Assembly: GCF_004114955.1 (NCBI RefSeq)
Contig: NZ_CP030053.1
Coordinates: 3,844,001-3,908,000 of the forward strand
Source: Bradyrhizobium guangzhouense
GTDB lineage: Bacteria > Pseudomonadota > Alphaproteobacteria > Rhizobiales > Xanthobacteraceae
Direction: 5' to 3'
DNA: 64,000 nt
A model generated the notes under the pieces. It saw only the letters and a list, made by a program, of their open reading frames with translations. It was not told where the DNA came from and did no database searches. How positions within the stretch are numbered: the stretch's first letter is position 1; each line of letters starts with the position of its first letter. Positions 38,674 to 48,834 of the stretch are shown here, piece by piece. A program made the position numbers and the translations under genes.

Positions 38674-38910
38674 ATGCCGCGAGCCGAATTGACGCGAATG
38701 GGGATCGCCCTTGCGGTGGCGCTGGTCGCGATGTCGTATCTGGCAATCGACGCCGGCTTCGTGGACATCAACTCCGGCACGATCGCAAAGCGGATCGAAA
38801 CAGCCCAAGCGTCCCTTGCGGATGCCGCCATGAGCCAGCATCAACTCGCCTCCGCCGTTCAGGCGTGGACGCACCGCGGTCATCAGAAGCCGCAGTCGGC
38901 GATCGAGTGA
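38674..38910 (+). CDS. small membrane/secreted hypothetical protein
   Basis: Protein of 78 residues that I do not recognise. A strong ribosome site (AGAAGGA) precedes the ATG by 7 nt. The N-terminus has one hydrophobic stretch (MGIALAVALVAMSYLAIDA) behind a short basic/acidic head, so it is either an anchor or uncleaved signal. The rest is polar with predicted helix (IAKRIETAQASLADAAMSQH). It lies 170 bp after tRNA-Arg on the same strand. Confidence 0.7.
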   Translation: MPRAELTRMGIALAVALVAMSYLAIDAGFVDINSGTIAKRIETAQASLADAAMSQHQLASAVQAWTHRGHQKPQSAIE

Positions 38911-38977
38911 TCCTGGTCTTGCGCGCCATCGCCGCCATGGTCAGCAGTGCCGGGCTCGCGTTGGACGCCACGGGGCC

Positions 38978-39151
38978 CTAGGGCCGAATGCGATCAGTCC
39001 CGGCGCTCGGCTCGTCATCACGACGATCGCGCGCAAGCTGATGCCAGGCCAGCGCCAGTTCGATGAGGCGTTGCCGGTCGGGGCCTTCCGACTCCGCGGC
39101 GCGCTTCATTGCCGCCTCGGCCTCATGCTGTGGGTCGTACTTGGTACACAT
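38978..39151 (-). CDS. small hypothetical protein (57 aa)
   Basis: Not recognised by function. The 57-residue product (MCTKYDPQHEAEAAMKRAAE...) is a charged helical peptide with the pattern 'EGPDRQRLIELALAWHQLA'. That pattern is familiar from small conserved rhizobial proteins, where an Arg/Glu-rich helix is followed by an E-LA-AWH-LA motif. It begins at an ATG and ends TAG, convergent with the preceding gene. Confidence 0.6.
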   Translation of the reverse strand: MCTKYDPQHEAEAAMKRAAESEGPDRQRLIELALAWHQLARDRRDDEPSAGTDRIRP

Positions 39152-39447
39152 GAGTGCCGACTCTAGCCCCTCGATCGGGACAAGTGCGTGGCAATTTCGT
39201 CCGTAAGATTGCGGAGAACGGGGCGTGTTACGGGCGATTTCGGCACGCTCTAATTGTGGCCCCCAAGGAATTGCACTGGCGGTTTCAAACCGCGCGCAAA
39301 CGCCGCGCGTTGCGCGATTGTGCCGATCGTACGCACCAAACGGTGAAGCGGGCTCATTTGCGCCGATCTGTGAATTGCATCACAGCCATGGCCCGGCGCG
39401 TTCGCTAAAGATCAACATCGTGCTCCGCAGAACACGACCGAGGATCG

Positions 39448-39612
39448 ATGGCTGTCCCGCTCATGAGACAAGAAGCCCCAGCGCCCGCGTCAACGCGCAA
39501 GGCCGACCTGCACGGCTTCGCCTTTCTCGCAACCATCGCCATCGTGATGACCGCCTGGATCGGCGCCCTGGTCTGGGCTGCGATGGCGTTCCTGAGCTGG
39601 CTTGTCTCGTAG
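39448..39612 (+). CDS. small single-span membrane protein (54 aa)
   Basis: Starts at an ATG with GAGG upstream. A polar N-terminal 20 residues (MAVPLMRQEAPAPASTRKAD) lead into one long hydrophobic helix (FAFLATIAIVMTAWIGALVW) reaching almost to the C-terminus. Function unknown. It converges with another tiny membrane ORF whose stop lies 13 bp away. The 300 bp upstream (39152-39447) hold no gene I can support. Confidence 0.6.
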   Translation: MAVPLMRQEAPAPASTRKADLHGFAFLATIAIVMTAWIGALVWAAMAFLSWLVS

Positions 39613-39625
39613 CGCCGATCGCGCG

Positions 39626-39718
39626 CTAAAGCAGGTAGTGCACGATCTGCACCCCCTTGATCCCCCCGCAAACGATCATGGCCCAGAGCGCCAGGCTGAT
39701 CTGGATCGCGTCCAGCAT
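39626..39718 (-). CDS. tiny membrane protein (30 aa)
   Basis: Thirty codons from an ATG with GGACGG about 5 nt upstream. The product is essentially one transmembrane helix (MLDAIQISLALWAMIVCGGI) plus a short tail. Too short for gene finders, but the ribosome site and hydrophobic pattern suggest a real small protein. Function unknown. Confidence 0.45.
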   Translation of the reverse strand: MLDAIQISLALWAMIVCGGIKGVQIVHYLL

Positions 39719-39857
39719 ATTTCCGTCCCCCGCGAATCACGTTCGATTTTTTCTTTGATCAATCGCGTGATGCCGCATCGAGCGCCAGTGGAAATTTGAG
39801 GCAGTTGTTGTGCGCCGCCACAGGGGTTCACCTGCAGAACATGGGCGTCCGGAAACA

Positions 39858-39885
39858 AATGAGGCGGGCCATGGCCCGCCTCATT
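39858..39885 (-). terminator. factor-independent terminator of the Pro/Gly-rich secreted protein gene
   Basis: Perfect 13-bp inverted repeat (AATGAGGCGGGCC and its complement) directly downstream of the gene ending at 39909. On the minus strand it is followed by a T-rich run (TTTGTTT). Confidence 0.75.
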
Positions 39886-39908
39886 CAGTACGGATCTCGC
39901 TGAAAGCC

Positions 39909-40700
39909 TCAGTAACACGCGCGCGGATCGGCCTGCACATATTGGCCACTCGGATAGCGGTAGTAGCAAACGCCCTCGGCGACATAGTAGCCGGGACGCG
40001 AAGCGGCCGTTGCTCCCGCGATGGCGCCAGTCGCGCCGCCGATCACGGCACCTGCCGCCGCACCCGAAGCGTTGCCCGAAAGCAGGCCGCCGAGCACACC
40101 ACCGACGATGGCGCCGCCCAGCGCACTCGCACCGGGATCGGGGGCCGGCGGCGGGGGCGGCGGTGGTTCGTAGGCCACGGGCGGGCCCGGCGGCGGCGCG
40201 TAGGCCACCGGCACGTCGTCCACATACTCCTCGGAGATATAGGCTGGCGGGCCGTCCATCCGTTGCGGATAATAATACCAGACGCCGCCGACGTCCCACC
40301 ACCAGCCGGGGCGGCCATCGTGGACCTCATGACGCCAGCGTCCGCCCTCCCAGGCGAGATTGCCACGGTAGGCATGCCCACCCCAGTTACGTGCGGGTGC
40401 CGGACCGCGCGCCATCGTGCGGCCGGGCCCAGGGTGCGGTCCACCGGCATGGTGCGAACCGGGACCCGGTCCGGGCACCGCATGGGCCTGACCGACAGGC
40501 TGGGGTGCGGATCGCCCTGCCTGCGGTGGGGGGCCTTTGCGGGCGTTCTGATTGGCCGGCGGCGGGGTAGCTGCGCCCTGCCCTGGCGGCTGGCCGGCGC
40601 CCTTTGGCGGACCTGCGTCCTGCGCCTGCGCGGACAATGCCAGCAACGACATGGCCGAAACCAAGGGAATGATGATCTTCATGCGACTGGACGCACTCAT
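39909..40700 (-). CDS. secreted Pro/Gly-rich protein with glycine-zipper segment
   Basis: Protein of 263 residues. A signal peptide (MKIIIPLVSAMSLLALSAQA) ends near residue 27. A long Pro/Gln/Gly/Ala-rich disordered part (to about 100), a Trp/Tyr-rich patch (HDGRPGWWWDVGGVWYYYPQ), a polyproline run and a glycine-zipper segment (GGAIVGGVLGGLLSGNASG and following) come next, then a Cys-containing YYVAEGVCYYRYPSGQYV end. The architecture resembles exported envelope-associated proteins of rhizobia. The ATG at 40700 was chosen because AGGGG stands 9-10 nt upstream. Confidence 0.75.
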   Translation of the reverse strand: MSASSRMKIIIPLVSAMSLLALSAQAQDAGPPKGAGQPPGQGAATPPPANQNARKGPPPQAGRSAPQPVGQAHAVPGPGPGSHHAGGPHPGPGRTMARGPAPARNWGGHAYRGNLAWEGGRWRHEVHDGRPGWWWDVGGVWYYYPQRMDGPPAYISEEYVDDVPVAYAPPPGPPVAYEPPPPPPPAPDPGASALGGAIVGGVLGGLLSGNASGAAAGAVIGGATGAIAGATAASRPGYYVAEGVCYYRYPSGQYVQADPRACY

Positions 40701-40899
40701 TGGTGCCTACCCCTCAACTTTCGGAAATTGCCGTGGCCCACGCGCGATAGACGATTCGGATCGCACTTGGCTGATGCCGGCTGACATGACTGACTTGCCG
40801 GATTGAGCTGCCAGATTGAGCCGCCAAGCCCGGTGATGTCCCGTTACAAATGTTTAAGATCGCGGCAAATTTTCGTCCGGACGGGCAGCGAGCCTCCGC

Positions 40900-41136
40900 C
40901 TAGCGCGCCGGCTCGATCACATCGCAATTGCGTCGCCCCGACATAAAGCAATCCTGCATCTTGCTGGCGGCGGTGAGGTCCCGAGCGAGCCACAGGCCGA
41001 CCGCGAGGATTACGGCGGCAATGATGAGCCCCGCGACCGCGCCGCGACGGTTGTCGCCGGATTGGCGCTTCGGCGAAGCTTTGGGCTTCTCCGCGGGATC
41101 GGGCGTCGAATCGGGCTTGGAGTCAGGCTGAGACAT
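40900..41136 (-). CDS. small single-span membrane protein (78 aa)
   Basis: Begins MSQPDSKPDSTPDPAEKPKA; the frame is open further upstream but with no better start. A polar Pro/Lys-rich cytoplasmic arm (40 residues) precedes one helix (AVAGLIIAAVILAVGLWLA), then a short tail with two Cys (KMQDCFMSGRRNCDVIEPAR) that could form a disulfide in the periplasm. Function unknown. Confidence 0.65.
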   Translation of the reverse strand: MSQPDSKPDSTPDPAEKPKASPKRQSGDNRRGAVAGLIIAAVILAVGLWLARDLTAASKMQDCFMSGRRNCDVIEPAR

Positions 41137-41224
41137 TGGGACCTTGGCGGAGACCCTGGCGCTCGGTGAAGGCCGTTTACCACCTCTGCGACGTCGCGTC
41201 ACATCGCCGCTCGGCCCTCGCCGT

Positions 41225-41461
41225 TCAACCCTTGGTCTGCCTCACCGCTTCCCTGCGCAAGGTCTCGACCGCCGGGATCGCCTCCTGCGCGCGCGGCGCG
41301 CAGCTCGTCAGGATGAATGCGGTTTGGGTGCACTCCCAGGCGGCCCCAAGAACGGTACTCTCGATGGGCTGCGGACGTGCGGCCAACAGGACCGCACCTG
41401 CGACCGCCGCCGCGGCGACCGTGATTGCAAGAGCTTTCAGGCTCAGCCGGAAAAAGATCAT
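41225..41461 (-). CDS. small exported hypothetical protein (78 aa)
   Basis: An N-terminal hydrophobic stretch (LKALAITVAAAAVAGAVLLA) after a short basic head looks like a signal or anchor. The remaining 50 residues contain two Cys (WECTQTAFILTSCAPRAQEA). Not recognised. It shares the two-Cys periplasmic pattern with the small protein 90 bp downstream on the same strand, so both may be envelope proteins. Confidence 0.6.
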   Translation of the reverse strand: MIFFRLSLKALAITVAAAAVAGAVLLAARPQPIESTVLGAAWECTQTAFILTSCAPRAQEAIPAVETLRREAVRQTKG

Positions 41462-41724
41462 GCCCGTGCTCCGTCTTGCATGGCGGACGCTAGGCGCCGC
41501 CGCTGGGTGCCCTTATGAGGGACATCACAATTCGGCAGTTTTTCCGGGCTACGAAGGATCGGCTGGTTCAGCGATTTCGTTGACCTGATCGGCTGCGATT
41601 ATGGGTGGCTTCGCGGCGCGTGGCGATGTACACGCTTCTGCGTCGCGTGGCGCCTGCTTGTGCCCAGCCGACGTACCAACACGCAGTGATTTAGGATCGA
41701 AAGCGAGGAAGACAAGGCTCGTCG

Positions 41725-42072
41725 ATGAGTGGATTCAGGGAACCCGGCTTCGCAGACCGGCAAAAGGCTGCACTGGAAGCCCGCAAAAATCTTTTAAACA
41801 AATTCAAGTCGCAGCCGGGACCTGACGATCCCGCTGTGGTGGCGAAGCGTGCCGAGCGCGAGGCGCTCGCGGCAAAGCGCGCCGAAGCAAAGGCTGCGCG
41901 CGAGGCCGAAAAAGCCGAGCAGAAGCGTATCGAGGAAGAAGCCAAGGCCGCTGAAGCAGCGCGCCTTGCGCGTGAGGCCGAGGAAACGGCTGCCAAGGCG
42001 GCGGCGCTCGAGGCCGAGCAGAAGGCGAAGCGGGACGCCCGTTACGCGGCCCGCAAGGCCAAACGGAAGTAG
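41725..42072 (+). CDS. DUF6481-like Lys/Ala/Glu-rich coiled-coil protein
   Basis: Protein of 115 residues. A conserved opening (MSGFREPGFADRQKAALEAR) is followed by KNLLNKFKSQPGPDDPAV and then an almost pure Ala/Glu/Lys/Arg heptad region to the end, a long charged single helix. The family is widespread in alphaproteobacteria, function unknown; the basic tail (RKAKRK) could bind nucleic acid. It lies alone with an inverted repeat just behind it. Confidence 0.8.
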   Translation: MSGFREPGFADRQKAALEARKNLLNKFKSQPGPDDPAVVAKRAEREALAAKRAEAKAAREAEKAEQKRIEEEAKAAEAARLAREAEETAAKAAALEAEQKAKRDARYAARKAKRK

Positions 42073-42083
42073 ACTTCAACAAA

Positions 42084-42132
42084 ATTTGACCTGGGGCGTG
42101 TGCGCTTGGGGCGCGTGCGCTTCAGGTCAAAT
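42084..42132. repeat. inverted repeat with internal 15-bp tandem duplication
   Basis: Perfect 10-bp arms ATTTGACCTG and CAGGTCAAAT flank two consecutive 15-bp units, GGGGCGTGTGCGCTT and GGGGCGCGTGCGCTT. Placed 12 bp behind the DUF6481-like gene. There is no T run, so it is not a standard terminator. Confidence 0.7.
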
Positions 42133-42241
42133 CATGCTGGACCGGCCGCGGACGCCGCGGCGATGGACCGTGGATGGACGAGGCTGACTCAACGCATGCC
42201 GGGCTCGCCTCGTTCGAGGCGGCCGGCATGACGGCACGAGA

Positions 42242-42484
42242 TCAGTTCTTCTTCATCATGCCGTCGTCCTTCTTCATGCCATCCTTGGACATCGTGTCCT
42301 TCTTCATACCGTCGTCCTTGGACATGTGATCCTTCTTCATGCCGTCCTTGGACATCGTGTCCTTCTTCATCATGCCGTCGTCCTTGCCCATCTTGTCCTG
42401 GGCAAAGGCGGCCGGCGACAGCGCCAGGGCAAGCGAGAGAGCGGCAGCCGAGACGCCGAGCACGATGCGGGTGCGAATGGTCAT
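42242..42484 (-). CDS. pentapeptide MxKDx repeat protein
   Basis: Protein of 80 residues. The signal peptide (TRIVLGVSAAALSLALALSP, cleaved near AFA-QD) gives the start at 42484. The mature part is nothing but Met/Lys/Asp repeats of the MxKDx kind (DKMGKDDGMMKKDTMSKDGM and on), ending MMKKN. Such proteins are exported and methionine-rich; a role in metal binding or oxidant scavenging is often supposed but unproven. Odd composition, but the family is known. Confidence 0.85.
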   Translation of the reverse strand: MTIRTRIVLGVSAAALSLALALSPAAFAQDKMGKDDGMMKKDTMSKDGMKKDHMSKDDGMKKDTMSKDGMKKDDGMMKKN

Positions 42485-42834
42485 GAGAAATATTCCCTTC
42501 GAGATGGTGTTGTGAAAGCGACAGGTGCCGCTACTCAATCTCGACGGATCGACACACATGCTTGTTACGCGACGTTGCGAAGTTTTTTCGTGAGCCCCGG
42601 ACGCTTGCGCGATCGCTCCCTGACCAAAAGCGTTAACGACCGAAACACCAGGCCCCGGCGAGTGCAGCGCAGCAATGCGAACACTTGCCGCGGCCTGCGG
42701 TCTCGAACTATCAACCGAAGCAAGTGAAGACGGGCTAGGATGGGCCCCCGCGCCGGTCTCAAGACCCAGTCAGACCACGTCATCCAAGAACGATTCAAAA
42801 AGCCGTCCAAAGAAACGTCTTAAGGGGATACTTC
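42485..42834. other. 350-bp intergenic region, MxKDx gene / TRAP operon
   Basis: Divergent spacer that must hold the promoters of both flanking units. Short frames on both strands show no protein character. I cannot assign -35/-10 boxes with confidence, and I see no riboswitch-like structure. Confidence 0.5.
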
Positions 42835-43857
42835 ATGTTCACGCGTCGTCACCTGCTCGCGACTGCCGTCGCAGCCCCCGCCATTCTCCGCTTCGGCATC
42901 GGCACCGCCCATGCCGCGACCACGTTGAAGATCTCGCACCAATTCCCTGGCGGCACCATCGACAAGGGCGATTTCCGCGACCGGCTCTGCCGCATGTTCG
43001 CAGCCGAAGTCGGCAAGCGCAGCAATGGCGACATTGCCGCCGAGATCTATCCGAACTCTTCGCTGATCAAGACCAACGCGCAGTTCTCCGCGATGCGCAA
43101 GGGCGCGCTCGACATCTCGCTGTATCCGATGCCCTATGCCGGCGGCGAATTGCCCGAGACCAATATCGGCCTGATGCCGGGCCTCGTCACCACTTACGAC
43201 CAGGGCATGCGCTGGAAGAAGGAGCCGGTCGGCAAGGCACTCTCCGACTTCCTCGCCGACAAGGGCATCATCCTCTTGAGCTGGATCTGGCAGGCCGGCG
43301 GCGTCGCCAGCCGCTCCAAGCCGATCGTGGCGCCCGAAGATGCCAAGGGCATGAAGGTGCGCGGCGGCTCGCGCGAGATGGACATGGTGCTGCAGACCGC
43401 CGGCGCCTCGGTGCTGTCGGTACCCTCGAACGAAATCTATGCCGCGATGCAGACCGGCGCGTGCGATGCCGGCATCACCTCCTCCACCAGCCTGATCTCG
43501 TTCCGTCTCGAAGAGGTGGCGAAGTCGCTGACCTCGGGCGCGGGCGCGTCCTACTGGTTCATGCTGGAGCCGCTGATGATGTCGAAGGCGATCTTCGACA
43601 AGCTGCCGAAGAACCAGCAGGACATCGTGGTCGCTGTCGGCGAAGAGCTCGAGGCCTTCGGCCGCAAGGGCGCGCAGGATGACGACGTCGAGGTCGCCAA
43701 GGTCTACGAAAAGGCCGGTGCCAAGGTGAGCGCACTCGACGCGGCCACCGTGGGCAAATGGCGCGACATCGCGCGCGACACCGCGTGGAAGGATTACGGC
43801 GCCAAGACTGCGACCGCCGCAAACCTGCTCAAGCTCGCCTCCGACGTCGCTGCATGA
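42835..43857 (+). CDS. TRAP transporter substrate-binding protein, DctP family
   Basis: Periplasmic solute receptor of 340 residues. The N-terminus MFTRRHLLATAVAAPAIL is a Tat-like twin-arginine signal with cleavage near AHA-AT. DctP-fold blocks are seen: TTLKISHQFPGG, SRSKPIVAPEDAKGMKVRGG, and MQTGACDAGITSSTS carrying the region of the carboxylate-binding Arg. It starts a complete P-Q-M operon with ATGA overlaps. The ligand is probably an organic acid but cannot be named; no DctB/DctD regulator is nearby. Confidence 0.92.
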   Translation: MFTRRHLLATAVAAPAILRFGIGTAHAATTLKISHQFPGGTIDKGDFRDRLCRMFAAEVGKRSNGDIAAEIYPNSSLIKTNAQFSAMRKGALDISLYPMPYAGGELPETNIGLMPGLVTTYDQGMRWKKEPVGKALSDFLADKGIILLSWIWQAGGVASRSKPIVAPEDAKGMKVRGGSREMDMVLQTAGASVLSVPSNEIYAAMQTGACDAGITSSTSLISFRLEEVAKSLTSGAGASYWFMLEPLMMSKAIFDKLPKNQQDIVVAVGEELEAFGRKGAQDDDVEVAKVYEKAGAKVSALDAATVGKWRDIARDTAWKDYGAKTATAANLLKLASDVAA

Positions 43858-44408
43858 GTCACGGCCCTCTGCCGGATCGTGACGATCAGGCGAATGCTGC
43901 CGCAAGGACCGGCCTTGCGGCGGCGCTTGATCGCGGCCTCGCCATCCTCAACCGCATCATCCTCGTGTTCGCGGCGCTTGCGCTGGTCGCGGCCTGCGCC
44001 ATCCTGAGCTACAGCGTGCTCAGTCGCGCCTTGTTCAAGGCCGCAAATTACTGGCAGGACGAGGCGGCCGTGTTCCTGCTGGTCGGCGCGACCTTCATGA
44101 CGGCGGCCTACGTGCAGCAGAACCGCGGCCATATCGGCATCGAGGCCTTCGTCGGGCTGCTGTCGCCGCTGGCGAACAGGATCCGGCTCTGGTTCGTCGA
44201 CGCCGCGACGTTCCTGTTCTGCGCCTTCTTCACCTGGAAGTCGTGGACGCTGACGCATGAGGCCTATGTCGACGGCCAGGTCTCGAACTCGATGTGGTCG
44301 CCGCCGCTCGCCATTCCCTATTCCCTGATGGCGTTTGGCATGAGCCTGCTCTGCGTCCAGATCCTCGTGCAACTGGCGCTGCCTTTCGCAGGAGCCAAGC
44401 GGCCATGA
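43854..44408 (+). CDS. TRAP transporter small permease, DctQ family
   Basis: Four-helix membrane protein of 184 residues, the small subunit of the TRAP carrier. The conserved helix 2-3 region WQDEAAVFLLVGATFMTAAY and RGHIGIEAFVGLL is typical. Starts at the ATG 43854 overlapping the DctP stop (ATGA); the open frame upstream is shadow. A 25-residue polar N-terminus precedes helix 1. Confidence 0.92.
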   Translation: MSHGPLPDRDDQANAAARTGLAAALDRGLAILNRIILVFAALALVAACAILSYSVLSRALFKAANYWQDEAAVFLLVGATFMTAAYVQQNRGHIGIEAFVGLLSPLANRIRLWFVDAATFLFCAFFTWKSWTLTHEAYVDGQVSNSMWSPPLAIPYSLMAFGMSLLCVQILVQLALPFAGAKRP

Positions 44409-45763
44409 GCGTCTTCGGGATCGGTATCGCTTACGGCGTCGCGACGCTGCTCGTGATGTTTTCGGGCATGCCGATCGCGTTCGCGCTCGGCGCGGTCGCG
44501 GTCGTGTTCATGGGCATCTACATGCCCTCGGCCTCGCTCGATACGGTGACGCAGAATGTCTACGAGGAAATGGCCTCGATCACGCTGCTGTCGATCCCGC
44601 TTTTCATCCTGAAGGGCGCGGCGATCGGCAAGTCGCGCGCCGGCCACGATCTCTATTCGGCGCTGCACGCCTGGCTGCACCGGGTGCCCGGCGGCCTCGG
44701 CGTCGCCAACGTGTTTGCCTGCGCGCTGTTCGCGGCGATGGCGGGCTCCTCGCCCGCGACTTGTGCTGCGATCGGGTCGGCCGGCATTCCCGAGATGCGC
44801 AAGCGCGGCTATTCCGGCGGTTTTGCCGCCGGCATCATTGCCGCCGGCGGCACGCTCGGCATTTTGCTGCCGCCTTCGATCACTATGATCCTGTTCGCGG
44901 TCGCCGCCGAGAAGTCGCTGGGCCGGCTGTTCCTGGCCGGCATCGGGCCCGGCCTGCTGCTGGTCTCGCTGTTCGGATTCTACGCCGTGTATCGTTTCCG
45001 CCGGGAATATGCGGCGGCGGAAGCGATCTACAAGAACGGCGGCCCGGAGGCTGCAATTCTTGCGCGCGACGAGTACACGCTCGCCGAACGCTTCAGCGTC
45101 CTGCCGCGGGTGATCCCGTTCGTGCTGCTGCTGACCGGCGTGATGGCCGCGCTCTATGGCGGCTTCGCCACGCCATCGGAAACGGCCGGCCTCGGCGGGC
45201 TTCTGGCGTTGGGCTTGATCGCGGCGATCTACGGCGTGTGGCGGCCCGAGGACCTTGGCCCCATCATGAAGTCGACGATCCGGGAATCGACCATGCTGAT
45301 GATGATCATCGGCATGTCGCTGCTCTATTCCTACGTGATGAGCTATCTGCACATCTCGCAATCGGCAGCCGAATCCGTCGTGGCAATGCATCTGCCGCGC
45401 TGGGGCCTGTTGTTTGCGATCCTCGTCATGGTCGTCGTGCTCGGCTTCTTCCTACCGCCGGTCTCGATCATCCTGATGACCGCGCCGATCATCCTGCCGC
45501 CCCTGCGCGCCGCCAATTTCGACATCATTTGGTTCGGCGTGGTCATGACCATCGTGATGGAGATGGGACTGATCCATCCGCCCGTGGGGTTGAACATCTT
45601 CGTCATCCGCAATGTCGCGCCGGACATTTCGCTCAGCGAAGTGATCTGGGGCACGCTGCCCTTCGTGCTCCTGATGATGGGCGCCGTTTTGCTGCTGTGC
45701 CTCGTGCCGGAGATCTCGACCTTACTGCCGGATCTTGTGATGGGGCCGGACGGGAGCAGGTAG
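44405..45763 (+). CDS. TRAP transporter large permease, DctM family
   Basis: Main ion-coupled permease of 452 residues with about twelve helices. DctM signatures: FSGMPIAFALGA, GSSPATCAAIGSAGIPEMRKRGY, GGTLGILLPPSITMILF, and MEMGLIHPPVGLNIFVIRN near the end. Starts at 44405, overlapping DctQ by 4 nt. It is the last gene of the operon, followed within 10 bp by the three-hairpin repeat at 45774-45900, which could end transcription from both sides. Confidence 0.93.
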   Translation: MSVFGIGIAYGVATLLVMFSGMPIAFALGAVAVVFMGIYMPSASLDTVTQNVYEEMASITLLSIPLFILKGAAIGKSRAGHDLYSALHAWLHRVPGGLGVANVFACALFAAMAGSSPATCAAIGSAGIPEMRKRGYSGGFAAGIIAAGGTLGILLPPSITMILFAVAAEKSLGRLFLAGIGPGLLLVSLFGFYAVYRFRREYAAAEAIYKNGGPEAAILARDEYTLAERFSVLPRVIPFVLLLTGVMAALYGGFATPSETAGLGGLLALGLIAAIYGVWRPEDLGPIMKSTIRESTMLMMIIGMSLLYSYVMSYLHISQSAAESVVAMHLPRWGLLFAILVMVVVLGFFLPPVSIILMTAPIILPPLRAANFDIIWFGVVMTIVMEMGLIHPPVGLNIFVIRNVAPDISLSEVIWGTLPFVLLMMGAVLLLCLVPEISTLLPDLVMGPDGSR

Positions 45764-45773
45764 CGACATAGAA

Positions 45774-45900
45774 GGTGCCGTAGGGTGGGTTAGCCGCAGG
45801 GCGTAACCCACCTCTTCTGTCGCTGCGGACAAGAACAGTGGCGGGTTACGCCCTGCAATTGCGCTTCACGCAATTGCAGGGCTAACCCACCCTACGCACC
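45774..45900. repeat. 127-bp intergenic palindromic repeat with three nested hairpins
   Basis: Outer arms 45774-45795 and 45880-45900 pair over about 21 bp with one bulged base (core GTAGGGTGGGTTAGCC). Inside, GCAGGGCGTAACCCACC (45796-45812) pairs with GGCGGGTTACGCCCTGC (one mismatch), and CTGCAATTGCG/CGCAATTGCAG (45853-45879) forms a perfect 11-bp stem. This 'GGGTGGGTTAGCC...GCGTAACCCACC' theme is a known type of dispersed repeat in rhizobia. It fills the convergent space between dctM and mvaB, touching the mvaB stop codon. Confidence 0.85.
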
Positions 45901-46811
45901 TACAACGCAGCCCGCTTCTTCTTCGCATTCAGCGCCGACGCCACACGGCTCACCGGCGGCTTGCCGAGCACCTTGCTCATCTCGTTCGTTGCCGCCAGCA
46001 GCTTCTCCATCTCGACGCCGGTCCTCACGCCCATGCCTTCGAGCATGTACACGACGTCCTCAGTCGCAACGTTGCCCGTCGCCCCCGGCGCATAAGGACA
46101 GCCACCCAAGCCGCCAGCGGCCGCATCGATGACGCGCACGCCCTCCTCCAGCCCGGCATAGAGATTGGCCAGCGCCTGGCCGTAGGTGTCGTGGAAATGC
46201 ATAGCGAGCCTTGCCGCCGGGATGTTGGCGGCCACCGCGCGCAGCATCGCCTTGGCCTTGGCGGGAGTGCCGACGCCGATGGTGTCGCCGAGCGAGATCT
46301 CGTAACAGCCAAGATCCCACAGCGTCTTGGCAAGATCGGCCACCGCCTTGGGCTTGATCTCGCCGTCGAACGGGCAGCCGAGCACACAGGAGATATAGCC
46401 CCGGACCTTGACGCCATCGGCCTTGGCGCGCGCCAGCACCGGCTTGAACCGCTCGATGGATTCCGCGACCGTGCAGTTGATGTTGGCCCGCGAGAAGCCC
46501 TCGGAGGCTGCCGCGAACACCGAGACCACTTTCGCGCCGGCGGCGCGCGCCGCGTCGTAGCCCTTCTCGTTCGGCACCAGCACGTGGAATTCGGCGCCCC
46601 TGATATGGGCAACGCCGCGCAGCACGGCATCGGAACTCGCCATTTGCGGGATCGCCTTGGGCGAGACGAAGGCGCCGACTTCGACGGTCTCGAGGCCAGC
46701 TCCAACCAGCGCCTCGATGAAGGCGATGCGGGCCTCGACGCTGACCGCCGTCTTTTCGTTCTGGAGCCCGTCGCGCGGCCCCATCTCGATGATGCGGACG
46801 GGCTCGCTCAT
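45900..46811 (-). CDS. mvaB: hydroxymethylglutaryl-CoA lyase
   Basis: Enzyme of 303 residues, final step of leucine catabolism: HMG-CoA to acetyl-CoA and acetoacetate. DRE-TIM catalytic motif EMGPRDGLQNEKT at the N-terminus, GDTIGVGTP and the metal-binding HFHDTYGQALAN are intact, and the active-site Cys loop GLGGCPYAPGATGN is present. The last gene of ivd-mccB-mccA-mvaB, 15 bp after mccA. Confidence 0.95.
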   Translation of the reverse strand: MSEPVRIIEMGPRDGLQNEKTAVSVEARIAFIEALVGAGLETVEVGAFVSPKAIPQMASSDAVLRGVAHIRGAEFHVLVPNEKGYDAARAAGAKVVSVFAAASEGFSRANINCTVAESIERFKPVLARAKADGVKVRGYISCVLGCPFDGEIKPKAVADLAKTLWDLGCYEISLGDTIGVGTPAKAKAMLRAVAANIPAARLAMHFHDTYGQALANLYAGLEEGVRVIDAAAGGLGGCPYAPGATGNVATEDVVYMLEGMGVRTGVEMEKLLAATNEMSKVLGKPPVSRVASALNAKKKRAAL

Positions 46812-46826
46812 GTCACTCTCCTCAAG

Positions 46827-48830
<2,004 letters not shown>

Positions 48831-48834
48831 CGCA

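Noticed and set aside
38428..39000. Genomic island entering at tRNA-Arg
   Set aside because: No integrase, no repeat of the tRNA 3' end within reach and no composition change that I can see.
39154..39408. Plus-strand frame of 84 codons
   Set aside because: Arg/Ala/His-rich composition, no ribosome site; looks like shadow or non-coding DNA.
42835..45763. C4-dicarboxylate-specific TRAP (DctPQM) naming
   Set aside because: Family is certain, but no ligand-specific signature or DctB/DctD pair supports a C4-dicarboxylate assignment.
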